The notes beneath the pieces are model-generated. The model did not search any database. It saw nothing but the letters and a program-made list of their open reading frames with translations, and was not told the origin of the DNA. Positions 50,298-59,941 of a DNA stretch of 64,000 nt are shown one piece after another. The stretch is from positions 186,001 to 250,000 of the forward strand of contig NZ_PJNI01000001.1 in the NCBI RefSeq assembly GCF_002844555.1, in the 5' to 3' direction. Position 1 is the first letter of the stretch. Every line of letters begins with the position of its first letter. Source of the DNA: Brumimicrobium salinarum. Lineage in GTDB: Bacteria; Bacteroidota; Bacteroidia; Flavobacteriales_D; Crocinitomicaceae. Both the position numbers and the translations under genes were made by a program.

Positions 50298-51563
50298 ATG
50301 AAAATCCTCATCATCTCTTATTACGCTTTTCCTTTAAACGCAGTAGCCTCCTACCGCATCGAATCATTTTGTGAGGGATTTACCCAACAAGGAGCAGATG
50401 TGACGCTCTTGACTAGGCACTGGGGGGAATCGTTTAAGTCTTGGGAAGATATTTTATCGTCTAACGAAAAAGAACCAGAAATAAAACATGAAAAAGGCTA
50501 TCGCCAAATTTTCTTGCCATATAAGGCTAAACCGAAAGACAGTAAGTTTCGTTTAATAAGTACTTTATCTACATTTAAAAACTATTTATTGGGTAATTTA
50601 CAAACCGAAACAAATGCTTATGCTAATTTCAAAGCTTATGCTTTAGATCTTTTAAAGAAAGAAAGTGATTTTGATTTAGTATTGGTTTCATCACCACCAA
50701 ACAACTTAATAAGATTAGCTTCATATTTATATAATAAGACAAATATACCTTATGTGTTAGACATTAGAGATTTTCTAAACGATAGATATTTGATGAAACA
50801 AAATAAAGAAGATTTTAAAAGTTATGTTTTAAACACATTCACTTTTTTACACGTTAAAAAATGGATGAAAAATGCGACACTTGTTACTACTGTTTCTCCC
50901 ATCCTAGCAAATGTTTTTAGGAAAAAATATAATAAAAACACCATATTGGCACTTAATGGTTATGAGCAGAAGTATTTTCAAAATGAAAAGTTAGTGGTTT
51001 ATAGAAACAAAACGTTTACGATACGTCATCTAGGTTCGGCTTATCAAGGTTTCGATTTCAAACCAATTATCTACGGAATTTCTAAGTTTATGTCTAAAAA
51101 CCCCAACGTTAAAGTAAATATAGAACTTATTGGAATGCATAATTCACAAATTGAAGGTGAATTTTTAAAAGCTTTTAACTCACAAAACCTAAAGATTATA
51201 AAGAATAGGGTTTCCAAGAATGTCGTGATTGATAAAACCATAAATTCAGATGTGCTTTTGCTAGCTTGGAATCTTTATAAAGGTAATTACGGAACAAAAT
51301 TGTTTGACTATCTAGCCTCTGGTTCTCATATTTTATTGTGTCCACCTGATAACAGTGTCGTTGAAGATTTAATCCGCAAGCATGAGAACGGATCGGTAGC
51401 CAATACTTCCGATGAAGTTTGTGCGGTTTTAGAAGAACAATATAAACTTTGGGAAGAAGGAAAAAATAAAACGAAAATCAATAATTATCCTCAGTTTGCA
51501 CGTGAAAATATTGCAGTAGACTTGTATCAGGAGTTAAAACAGATTGTAGATGCAAATCAATAG
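50298..51563 (+). CDS. Glycosyltransferase family 4
   Basis: Retaining GT-B enzyme, adding a sugar to the glycan at the inner membrane. The 421-residue protein starts with ILIISYYAFPLNAVASYR and an ADVTLLTRHWG segment, and carries VLDIRDFLNDRY and the C-terminal donor-site region TKLFDYLASGSHILLCPPDN. It overlaps the next gene by 14 nt. The sugar is unknown. Confidence 0.85.
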   Translation: MKILIISYYAFPLNAVASYRIESFCEGFTQQGADVTLLTRHWGESFKSWEDILSSNEKEPEIKHEKGYRQIFLPYKAKPKDSKFRLISTLSTFKNYLLGNLQTETNAYANFKAYALDLLKKESDFDLVLVSSPPNNLIRLASYLYNKTNIPYVLDIRDFLNDRYLMKQNKEDFKSYVLNTFTFLHVKKWMKNATLVTTVSPILANVFRKKYNKNTILALNGYEQKYFQNEKLVVYRNKTFTIRHLGSAYQGFDFKPIIYGISKFMSKNPNVKVNIELIGMHNSQIEGEFLKAFNSQNLKIIKNRVSKNVVIDKTINSDVLLLAWNLYKGNYGTKLFDYLASGSHILLCPPDNSVVEDLIRKHENGSVANTSDEVCAVLEEQYKLWEEGKNKTKINNYPQFARENIAVDLYQELKQIVDANQ

Positions 51564-52407
51564 AAAGATCAGTGTAATTATTCCTTGCTTTAATGGTAAG
51601 GACTTCATCAAAGATACGATCCATTCAGTTTTAAATCAAACTTATACAAACTTTGAAGTTATTGTTGTTAATGATGGTTCAACAGATAACTCAGTTGAAA
51701 TAGTCCAAGCTTTTAATGAAGAAAGAATTAGTATAATTCATAAAGAAAACTCAGGGGTGTCAGATTCTAGAAATTTAGGATTTAAAAGAGCTAAAGGAGA
51801 GTTTGTAATTTTTTTAGATGCAGATGATTTACTTTCTGAAAACTTTTTTGAAGCAGCTTTGAAAACATTTAAAGAAGATACCTCAATTGATTTCCTTACT
51901 GTTGATATTTCGAACATAGATGAGAATAATAAACCTATAGCATCTGAATATAACTACAGAGGCACCTACAAAAATGTTCAAAATGAAGTTGTTTCATTTA
52001 AAATAAATGTAAGCACCTGTCCATCGGCATATATTTATCGAAAGGAACAATTACAAAAACATAAAATCTATTTTAACAAAACCCTTTCTAGTCCAGCTGA
52101 CCGTTATTTTTTATTAGAAATCGGAGCATATTTAAAAGGAGGTTTTATTTCCGATGCACCTTTGAAATACAGGGTGCACCCCAACAGTATGTCGCATTTG
52201 AAGTCTAAAAAACTCGTTCTTGATCAAGAAATTTTTTTAAACCATACTTTACAGCAGAACATATTAAAAAGAAGTGAAGATGTTTCTATTTTCAAACGAA
52301 AGTTGTACTATCAACTATTTGTAGATTTTTTAAAGTTAAAACAGCCTTTAAAAGCATTTAAATATGGATATCATTACTTAACCACTTATATTAATTCAAA
52401 TAATTAA
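51550..52407 (+). CDS. Glycosyltransferase family 2
   Basis: Inverting GT-A enzyme. The 285-residue protein has the family start ISVIIPCFNGKDFIKDTI, VVNDGSTDNS near 38-47 and the metal-binding FLDADD near 94. The C-terminal part is typical of glycan GT2 enzymes. Acceptor and donor unknown. Confidence 0.88.
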   Translation: MQINRKISVIIPCFNGKDFIKDTIHSVLNQTYTNFEVIVVNDGSTDNSVEIVQAFNEERISIIHKENSGVSDSRNLGFKRAKGEFVIFLDADDLLSENFFEAALKTFKEDTSIDFLTVDISNIDENNKPIASEYNYRGTYKNVQNEVVSFKINVSTCPSAYIYRKEQLQKHKIYFNKTLSSPADRYFLLEIGAYLKGGFISDAPLKYRVHPNSMSHLKSKKLVLDQEIFLNHTLQQNILKRSEDVSIFKRKLYYQLFVDFLKLKQPLKAFKYGYHYLTTYINSNN

Positions 52408-52418
52408 CTTGTATTCAA

Positions 52419-53500
52419 ATGAATATTCTTATATACACAAATTTTAATGGTAGATCTATTTGTATAGAATCTACAGTGTTGTATTTTAAGAAAAATGAAA
52501 ACATAAAATTATTAACAACTGTCGAACGAGGAGAAATTCACAACATATTAGAACAAAAAGAAGTTTCCTGTTATGCTGCTCCTAAAAGTTCACATTTTAA
52601 GCAAGTTATATTTCTCTATCGGTTTATAAAGAAACACAAGATTGATGTAGTTCACGCCCACCTCCAACTGCCAAGCTTTTATGCTTCTTTGTTGCATAAG
52701 TTTTACAGATTCAGACTGTTTACTGTTCGTCATAATAGTGATGTGATATATATAGATGGGAGTAAAAAGGAAATATATATTGAACGAATTATCAATAGAC
52801 TAAGCCCTCAAATAATTGCTATATCTGATGTTGTAAAAGAACAACTTACTAAAAATGAGAAGGTTTTTGCAAAAAAATAAAGCGTATAAATAACGGTTAT
52901 GATTTTAAACTCCTGAATGAACTTAGTGATAATGAACACCTATCTAAATTAAAAGTAAGGTATAAAAATCAGTTTATTGTGTTAATGCCTGGGCGGTTTA
53001 TTGATGCAAAACGACATGAGCTCGCGATTGAATTAGTCAAGCAACTAAAAAATAAAATACCTCATCTTCATCTTATTTTTATTGGAAACGGCCTCAAAAA
53101 ACAATCTATTACGAACTCGATTATTCAACACGGGCTAGACAAACACATAAGTATTTTAGATTACACCACATATATTTCAGATTTTTATAAAATATCCGAT
53201 CTTGTTATTCAGATTTCAATTAGTGAAGCGAGTAACAATGTAATTAAAGAGGCTTTGTTTTACGACAAACCTGTTTTAGCTTGTAAAAAAGTAGGAGATT
53301 TTGAAGACTATTTACATGGAGAATTATTATTGGACAAACAGGATCCGCTTAAACAATTGGAAAAAAAGATAGTATCTTTGTCAAAGGATCAAAACTATTA
53401 TAAGCTACAAGTAGCGCAATCGAAAACGAAAATGATTTCTCTATTTGATATGCAAAATGTGGGAAAAGCATACGATAAAATCCATCAAAAATTAAAATAA
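52419..53500 (+). pseudogene. Glycosyltransferase family 4, frameshifted in a 7-base run
   Basis: Two open parts (52419-52880 and from 52979) belong to one GT-B protein. The frame breaks at seven A at 52871-52877. With eight A it reads VFAKKIKRINNGYDFKLLN and gives 360 residues, a normal GT4 length. The N-terminal half has VVHAHLQLPSFYASLL and the second half VLMPGRFIDAKRHELAI and the donor-site EASNNVIKEALFYDKPVLA. Likely part of the same glycan as its neighbours. Confidence 0.83.
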
Positions 53501-53501
53501 A

Positions 53502-54245
53502 ATGGCATCAGAAAGACAAGCATTGGAAGTGAAAAGTCCTTGGTGGGGTGAACATGTGCATCGATACAATTACTCATTAAAGCATTTTATCAAAAAAACT
53601 GATCGTGTTTTAGATATTGCCTGTGGAACAGGTTTTGGGACGGATATAATTGCAAAGCACAGTGAAAATGATGTTATAGGCGGAGATATTTCTGATGAAG
53701 CCATTGAGTTTTGTAAAAACAGCCTTTCTCGGAAGAACTTATCTTTCCACCATATGGATGGTACTAAACTACCGTTTGAAGATGGACATTTTGATGCAAT
53801 AACATCTTTTGAAACCATTGAGCACACCACTGAATTCCACAAAATGATTTCAGAATTTAAGAGAACTACAAAAAAAGAGGGTTTAATTATTTTATCCACC
53901 CCTAACTTTATTATCAATAGTCCTTCTGGTGTAGTAACCAATCCATTTCATACGCAAGAATGGAATTATGATGGATTCATGGAGTTGTTAAATAAACATT
54001 TCAACAAATATGAGTTGTTTGGCCAAAAATATAATCGCTATTCAAAGAAGAACGTGGCTTATCGTTTAGAAAATCTACTTTTACAAAGAGGAGTTCGAAA
54101 AATGCCTTTGAAATGGCAAAATAGCATTATGAAAATGGCAGGTCAAGAAAGTGTTTATCCTTTAGAAGATGATTTCGAAATGGTGAAGGATAAAAAAGAA
54201 ATTTTGAAGTGTAAAACGTTTTATGTGGTGTGTTGGAATGAGTGA
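53502..54245 (+). CDS. Class I SAM-dependent methyltransferase
   Basis: The 247-residue protein has SAM motif I as VLDIACGTGFGTDI near 33-46, an acidic motif II (GGDISDEAI) and TSFETIEHT as the post-II motif, typical of UbiE/Coq5-like glycan methyltransferases. It starts 1 nt after the previous gene and is the last gene of the glycan locus. It may cap the chain end. Acceptor unknown. Confidence 0.85.
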   Translation: MASERQALEVKSPWWGEHVHRYNYSLKHFIKKTDRVLDIACGTGFGTDIIAKHSENDVIGGDISDEAIEFCKNSLSRKNLSFHHMDGTKLPFEDGHFDAITSFETIEHTTEFHKMISEFKRTTKKEGLIILSTPNFIINSPSGVVTNPFHTQEWNYDGFMELLNKHFNKYELFGQKYNRYSKKNVAYRLENLLLQRGVRKMPLKWQNSIMKMAGQESVYPLEDDFEMVKDKKEILKCKTFYVVCWNE

Positions 54246-54467
54246 TATTATATTTAACTATTTAGAATAGTTGTTTTTCATAAGTTATAAATTACAATTA
54301 CTTTAAATTCTTGTTTTTTCTACTACGTTGATTTTGAAAAACACTAGTTTGTAGTGCTTCTATGCTCTTGCTTTTTCCTCACCTCTGTTTTCCCAGCCAA
54401 TTTGTTGTAAAATGCTGTTTTCCTATTCGTTTTCTGTCAAAATTGACTTTTTAATTATCTTTGTAAA

Positions 54468-55457
54468 ATGACCAAAATTCTTGTCATTCGGTTTAGTTCT
54501 ATTGGAGATATTGTGCTCACAAGTCCAGTTATACGCTGTTTGAAAACACAAATACCAAATGTCGAAATACACGTCTTAACGAAAAAGCAATATGCAGAAC
54601 TTTATGTGGCGAATCCGTATGTAGATTTTTTGCATGAGTGGGGTGAGGAAAATGACATTGTTTTATCTGATCTGAAAGCAGCTAATTTTTCTTATGTGAT
54701 CGATTTACACAAGAATTTACGTACCGCTAAAATTAAAAGTAAACTGCGCAAAGAAAGTTTTGCTTTCCCAAAATTGAACATTCAAAAATGGTTGTATGTG
54801 AACTTTAAATGGAATAAAATGCCTGATGTTCATATTGTTGATCGCTATTTTGAAGCCGTAAAGCCTTTAGGTGTTAAAAACGATGGAAAAGGTATCGATT
54901 TTCGCATCAAAATTGATTTTATGTCTTTTGCGAAACGTTTTCCTGCGCAGGACCAATATATTGCTGTGGCGATTGGTGCTCAGTTTGCAACTAAAAAAAT
55001 GCCGGTTGCAAAAATGGCTGAACTTTTACGTGACTTGCCGTTAAATATCGTTTTGGTGGGTGGTCCAAATGACCGTCAAGAAGGGGAGGAAATTCGCAAA
55101 TTATTGCCAAATCAAAACATTAACAATACCTGCGGCGCACTTTCCATTCATGAATCAGCACAGGTCGTTAAAGATGCGCAGGTCTTGATTACCAACGACA
55201 CCGGAATGATGCATATTGGAGCTGCTTTTGACACACCCATCGTGAGTATTTGGGGCAATACCGTTCCCGATTTTGGAATGTACCCTTATCGTCCGCAAGC
55301 GAAAGATTCTTTTTCGATTCATCAGGTGAAGAATTTGTCTTGTCGTCCTTGTTCAAAAATTGGCTTTGCAAAATGTCCAAAAAAACACTTTAAATGTATG
55401 GTTGATCAAGATATCGATGCCATTCGCAAGAAAATTAATCACTTTTTAGAAAAATAA
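54468..55457 (+). CDS. Glycosyltransferase family 9 (heptosyltransferase type)
   Basis: The 329-residue protein has the GT9 start ILVIRFSSIGDIVLTSPVIR, VIDLHKNLRTAKIKS and the donor site near 240-265 (LITNDTGMMHIGAAFDTPIVSIWG). It should act on LPS or another lipid-linked glycan. It stands outside the glycan locus with its own possible -7 box TATCTTTG at 54456-54463. A C-terminal Cys-rich segment (SCRPCSKIGFAKCP, then KCM) is typical of the family. Confidence 0.88.
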   Translation: MTKILVIRFSSIGDIVLTSPVIRCLKTQIPNVEIHVLTKKQYAELYVANPYVDFLHEWGEENDIVLSDLKAANFSYVIDLHKNLRTAKIKSKLRKESFAFPKLNIQKWLYVNFKWNKMPDVHIVDRYFEAVKPLGVKNDGKGIDFRIKIDFMSFAKRFPAQDQYIAVAIGAQFATKKMPVAKMAELLRDLPLNIVLVGGPNDRQEGEEIRKLLPNQNINNTCGALSIHESAQVVKDAQVLITNDTGMMHIGAAFDTPIVSIWGNTVPDFGMYPYRPQAKDSFSIHQVKNLSCRPCSKIGFAKCPKKHFKCMVDQDIDAIRKKINHFLEK

Positions 55458-55529
55458 ATAATGTGAATTTGCGTATGCTTTCCTTTGCATTCTAAACGTG
55501 ATATATCAAACAAATTGATTAAATTCGAC

Positions 55530-56075
55530 ATGAAAATAACCGTTATGAAAATTAGTTACTTTTTGATACTTTTTTTTGGGCTCGCCCTTAGTAGTTGCAC
55601 CTCAAAATCAGCAGATGAACAAACCACAAAGCATGGATTCTTAGAAGCAAGTAAAGAAATTGCACAATCTTACAACACTTTTGATTTACGTCCATACGAG
55701 ATTTCAGCAGCAATAAAATTGCCTACAGATAAATCAATTAGTGTTCTTCATGAATTAGACGCTTTTGATTGGGAAATTTTAAACGATGATCAACCCTTCC
55801 TAATTATTCAAGATTGGGGAGCAGAAGATGCAATTGGTCATCATTTAGAAAAAATAGAAAACGAAACTGCATCAATTGAAATACTTGAAAAGAATGAGCA
55901 CCTTGTGCTATATAAAGCAGCTGAAGAAAACAGTGAACACATTTACCATGCTGCAGTTCAACACAAAATCGATGAAATTAATTTCTTGTTTTTATCCCCC
56001 AAAAACGGTTTAACTGAGGAGCAATTGATTTCTGTACTTGCTGCAATGAAAAGCGTAGAAGTTTATTCAAGATAG
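55530..56075 (+). CDS. Lipoprotein, uncharacterised
   Basis: From the ATG at 55530 the protein has 181 residues with a signal ending at the lipobox LALSSC (about residue 22); an ATG 15 nt on is also possible. An in-frame ATG at 55485 would extend it before the signal and is less likely. The mature part has no recognised domain and is rich in charged helices. Confidence 0.6.
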   Translation: MKITVMKISYFLILFFGLALSSCTSKSADEQTTKHGFLEASKEIAQSYNTFDLRPYEISAAIKLPTDKSISVLHELDAFDWEILNDDQPFLIIQDWGAEDAIGHHLEKIENETASIEILEKNEHLVLYKAAEENSEHIYHAAVQHKIDEINFLFLSPKNGLTEEQLISVLAAMKSVEVYSR

Positions 56076-56121
56076 AGCTTGACTGTAGGAGCTAGAACAT
56101 AGCAGGTAAGCAATGATTTAC

Positions 56122-57378
56122 TTACTCTTTTTTGCGGTCTACTTCATTTTGTTTAAACGCGGATGGAATTAAATCTGGAACAATTTTAAGAATGAGTGGC
56201 AAAAGTATCATCCCGCCGGGTAACATAAAAATGGCTAAAGCTGGTAATGATTTTGCTAAATCTTTAAACTGTTCTTTGACTTTTTCTTTCTCTTCAGGGT
56301 TTAACTCATGATTAAAAGATTTATTAACTAAGGCTATCAGTTCTTTACTTTCTCTTAGTTCTTCAATAAATTTATCCTTGTTTCTACCAAGTACTTTAAT
56401 CCACCTTTTTGAGAAATTTCCATACAGCTGCTCGTAAGAAGAACGCTCCTGCAAGAATAAAATTTGATGGTTGTTTTCCATCACAAAGCGCTCTATGAGG
56501 ATGATGGATTTTTCCAATTGTTCACGCTCAATTTCTAGGTGTTCACAAAGCTTGTACAAGTAAATGATTTCTTCACTTATCGCAGATAAATCGGAGTGCA
56601 CAGTTAAAATTGCCATGTCTAAGAGATAAAATTTATACAAATCATCATTTTGATCAGGCAATACGATATCTGTCAGGAAAAGCTCTTCGTTTTTGAGTTT
56701 TTGGCGAAATTCTTTTTTTGCGTCTTCCTCCATATTGGCGGTTGCCAAATAAACATTTAAGATTTGATCTTCCGCATCAGCAATTTTATGGTCAACCTGC
56801 GACATTACTCCAATCGTATTAAGCGCTCCCATCACAAAGGCATGATAACTGTCTTTGAGCTCCTTTTTATTGATCAAAAAAGAACGAAAGGCCAACACAT
56901 CTAGGTAAACAAGGGAATTATTTAGGTAATTCACCCACAATTGATTTCCGAAATTTTTCTTTATATGAACCCGTTTGCGCAAAATGTTTTCAAGTTTTAC
57001 CTCATCACTTTCTTTAAAAAACAACTTTAAAACATTCAAAGACATCCCATCTTTAAACTGTTCGTAAAAAGTGCGTAAAGTAGATACAAACTCTTCTTTA
57101 TTTACAGTCTTTTTCTCGGATAAATAAACCAATAATAAACATTCAAAAAGCAGAAACATCGTCTTCTCATCTGTTGTCCATTTATCGTGGAGATTATCTT
57201 TGTAGAAGATAAATGAACTCGGAAAACCAAAAGAAATTCCAGCGTTAAAAAATGTATTGTGCAGAAAGTTTGCTTTGGAAATGGTCGCTGGTTGCGCCAT
57301 CGCATTCAAATCGATAAGGCCTTCATCAATTAATGAGAAATACTTATCTATCCAATTTTTAGCTCCTGGTTGTATCAT
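56122..57378 (-). CDS. LETM1-related biofilm-associated protein family member
   Basis: The 418-residue protein is mostly helical, with a TerB-like middle region (MGALNTIGVMSQVDHKIADAEDQIL and later helices). Near the C-terminus is a LETM1-type segment, ALAIFMLPGGMILLPLILK, followed by PDLIPSAF. Bacteroidota proteins with this end are annotated as LETM1-related biofilm-associated proteins. In eukaryotes LETM1 is a mitochondrial inner-membrane ion exchanger. A membrane or cation role here is not shown. Confidence 0.72.
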   Translation of the reverse strand: MIQPGAKNWIDKYFSLIDEGLIDLNAMAQPATISKANFLHNTFFNAGISFGFPSSFIFYKDNLHDKWTTDEKTMFLLFECLLLVYLSEKKTVNKEEFVSTLRTFYEQFKDGMSLNVLKLFFKESDEVKLENILRKRVHIKKNFGNQLWVNYLNNSLVYLDVLAFRSFLINKKELKDSYHAFVMGALNTIGVMSQVDHKIADAEDQILNVYLATANMEEDAKKEFRQKLKNEELFLTDIVLPDQNDDLYKFYLLDMAILTVHSDLSAISEEIIYLYKLCEHLEIEREQLEKSIILIERFVMENNHQILFLQERSSYEQLYGNFSKRWIKVLGRNKDKFIEELRESKELIALVNKSFNHELNPEEKEKVKEQFKDLAKSLPALAIFMLPGGMILLPLILKIVPDLIPSAFKQNEVDRKKE

Positions 57379-57651
57379 TTGAAGATCTTCTTATTGTAAA
57401 TCATAAATATAAAGAAATCTAATTTAAACCGTATAATTAACTGTGTTCAGCTAATCGAAATGCGCTTAAATGTGGAGAATATGAGATTGTTTTTTAACCA
57501 CACAGCGGACTGTAAATGAAAAAAATAAATACCTACCAGGCACTTTGCCCGTAGTTTAATACACTAAATTAAAAAGCACGCTCTTTTACTTAACAAGATC
57601 CTTCCTCTGAAAAATGAATAGATGAAGTTAATAATACGGGTTAAATAAGTG

Positions 57652-58176
57652 CTAATTATTTTTGTTGCGTTTATTTAATCTGAATTTTCGATTATTAACA
57701 AGGATAAAACGCAGGTTAATAAACAAAGAATTTGTTTTTGTAAAGGTCTCGGAAGGGGTAAGAAACATATATCCGGCACGCAGATGAAATCCAAATAATT
57801 TGTAGCCAATTACGGGTGAAAAACCAAATCTTTCTGTTTCGAAATTTGAACGCACCGCAAGGTCAACTCCATAGGTTAAATCAACTCGACTAGGTTTATG
57901 CCAATATCCTAAATTAAAACCCAGGGCATTATTGGGAATGTTATATTCTAATCCACCATGAACACCATGGGTTTTAGGTTTTTTAAATCTTATGTTTTTG
58001 AATTGTGCTTCCATTCCAATTTCTCCAACAGTAAAGCGTCCTTGTTGAATTCCAAAATAAGGTCCTAATTTCCTAACACTTGGCTGAATCAACGGTTTTT
58101 TATTTTGCGCAAAAAGAAGTGAGCAACAACTTAAAACAACGATAAAGAATACTGTTTTGACGAACTCAATACGCAT
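57652..58176 (-). CDS. Small outer-membrane-type protein, unknown
   Basis: The 174-residue protein has a signal peptide (about 1-24, ending LLFAQN) and alternating strand pattern (YNIPNNALGFNLGYWH, FGFSPVIGYKLFGFHLRAGY). It ends in a basic tail (RLNKRNKNN) instead of Phe, so its place in the outer membrane is uncertain. Its start overlaps the cvpA-like stop by 11 nt. Family unknown. Confidence 0.6.
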   Translation of the reverse strand: MRIEFVKTVFFIVVLSCCSLLFAQNKKPLIQPSVRKLGPYFGIQQGRFTVGEIGMEAQFKNIRFKKPKTHGVHGGLEYNIPNNALGFNLGYWHKPSRVDLTYGVDLAVRSNFETERFGFSPVIGYKLFGFHLRAGYMFLTPSETFTKTNSLFINLRFILVNNRKFRLNKRNKNN

Positions 58177-58822
58177 TGGTATCTCTTTTTTGGAGAGAAT
58201 CTAATTGACTTTTCATTTCTTTTATATCCTCCATTGAAATTCCTAAACTATCTGCCTGTTTTTTTAACTGGTTTAACTCTTGAAAGTTAAATTCTTCACC
58301 CTCCAAAACATGTTCATTAAAAGTATTTTTTAACCAGATAGAGCTTTCCTCAATTGCTGGAATTGTTGCAGCTGCTGTAACTTTTACAGGAGAATAAAAC
58401 ATAGATTCTTCTTTCACTTCATTTGGAATAAAACCACCGCGTTCGTCATAAGTTTCCAATAAAATAATGAGTATGGAAAGGGTATATAACATCTTAATAG
58501 CACCAAAGAAAAGACCTAAAATTTTATTTATTGGACTTAGATTAACCACTTTCAGCATCCTTTCTATCATTTTTCCAGCAAAAAACACCATTGCACCGAC
58601 AGCAAGAAAAGTAACCGTAAAAGTAACTACAGGTAAATATTTTCCTTCAATATCGATGTTTTGAAGAATTAAATCGGAAGTCCAATCAGAAAAATGAATA
58701 CCTGCATAAATACCAACTAAAAGCGCCAATAATGTAAAAACTTCAATAATCAATCCTTTCCTAAACCCAACCCACGCGGCATAAGCTAGCGGAATAATTA
58801 TGATGATGTCTACGAAATTCAT
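58166..58822 (-). CDS. CvpA-family membrane protein
   Basis: The 218-residue protein starts FVDIIIIIPLAYAAWVGFRKGLI, a clear CvpA N-terminus, and has four helices (about 5-22, 25-45, 62-85, 100-120), followed by a polar coiled-coil tail. CvpA is linked to colicin V production and envelope stress in E. coli. The role here is unknown. It overlaps the next gene by 11 nt. Confidence 0.85.
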   Translation of the reverse strand: MNFVDIIIIIPLAYAAWVGFRKGLIIEVFTLLALLVGIYAGIHFSDWTSDLILQNIDIEGKYLPVVTFTVTFLAVGAMVFFAGKMIERMLKVVNLSPINKILGLFFGAIKMLYTLSILIILLETYDERGGFIPNEVKEESMFYSPVKVTAAATIPAIEESSIWLKNTFNEHVLEGEEFNFQELNQLKKQADSLGISMEDIKEMKSQLDSLQKRDTNAY

Positions 58823-58882
58823 ATTGTTCTTTTATTTGCGAAAACTACCCAGTTTTTAGTAGGTCAAATGATCTAAACCTTC

Positions 58883-59596
58883 TTAATCGATGTTCGTAAA
58901 TACTTGTTGAATATCATCGTCATCCTCAATCTTATCCAAAAGTTTTTCAATTTCTTCTGATTGTTCATCATTTAATTGAATTGGTGCCGTAGGAAAACGT
59001 TTTAAACTCGATTTTTCGACTTTGATGTCGCGTTCTTCTAATGCAGTTTGAAGTGTTCCAAAACTTTTATAGTCACCATAAATCGTTATCCTTCCTGATT
59101 CATCTTGTTCTATTTCCTCTAATCCCGCATCAATTAATTCAAATTCCAATTCCTCAATATCAATACCCTCTGTTTCTTCGAGTTCAAAAACAGCTTTTCG
59201 GTTAAACATAAATTCTATTGAGCCATTGGGAACAACTTGTCCACCTGCTTTATTGAAATAAGCCTTAACGTTGGCAACGGTTCGAGTGGTATTGTCTGTT
59301 GCACATTCTACAAAAACCAAAACACCATGCGGAGCTTTCGCTTCATAATTAATCAGTTCGTAATTTTCTACATCCTTAGCCGAAGCGCGTTTAATGGCTT
59401 TTTCGATATTATCTTTCGGAACATTTTGGGCTTTAGCATTTTGAATTGCAGTTCTTAACGAAGCATTCATTGCTGGATCTTCACCACCTTCTTTGGCAGC
59501 CATTGTGATAACTTTCAGTAACTTAGGGAAAACTTTTGACATTTTATCCCATCTTTTCTCTTTGGAGGCTCTTCGTGCTTCAAACGCTCTTCCCAT
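58883..59596 (-). CDS. YebC/PmpR-family transcriptional or translational regulator
   Basis: The 237-residue protein shows the YebC start ([19 protein letters not shown]), the [13 protein letters not shown] segment near 80 and the conserved [18 protein letters not shown]. Family members bind DNA and in some bacteria help ribosomes through proline stretches. The C-terminal [14 protein letters not shown] is characteristic. Monocistronic. Confidence 0.9.
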   Translation of the reverse strand: MGRAFEARRASKEKRWDKMSKVFPKLLKVITMAAKEGGEDPAMNASLRTAIQNAKAQNVPKDNIEKAIKRASAKDVENYELINYEAKAPHGVLVFVECATDNTTRTVANVKAYFNKAGGQVVPNGSIEFMFNRKAVFELEETEGIDIEELEFELIDAGLEEIEQDESGRITIYGDYKSFGTLQTALEERDIKVEKSSLKRFPTAPIQLNDEQSEEIEKLLDKIEDDDDIQQVFTNID

Positions 59597-59941
59597 AACT
59601 TATTCATCTTTTGTTCAATTCAAATTTAATATTTTTTTGGCTTACCTATTTAAATCAGATGATTTAATTCAAAATTACGAGTAAAGTTACATCAAGCCAG
59701 TTCCAATTGATTCCCACAACATCAAAACAATGAAAAACGTAAACTCCTATCTCAATGTTTTCTAATACCGCTTGAATTTTATATATTTGTGTGAATTTAG
59801 AATTTGTTTATGCATCTATTCGAATCTATAAATAGTAAAAAGAAAGCCTTACTGAAGCGCAATCCAGAATGAACTTTCTTGTGATGCGTTTTCAATGCAC
59901 CTCCCCACCAATTAATTTTAATTCAAAAAAAACACGACTTT
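59597..59941. other. Intergenic region, no gene seen
   Basis: Between yebC and hmgA I see no gene and no strong structure. A TATATTTG at 59782-59789 could be the -7 box for hmgA but lacks a -33 TTG and lies 150 nt from the start codon. Confidence 0.4.

Noticed and set aside
52979-53500. Separate second glycosyltransferase gene
   Set aside because: It is only the donor-binding half, beginning at a GTG, and continues the upstream GT4 frame after a one-base shift.
54246-54467. tRNA or small RNA between the glycan locus and the GT9 gene
   Set aside because: No cloverleaf or strong hairpin was seen. Only a possible -7 box near the end.
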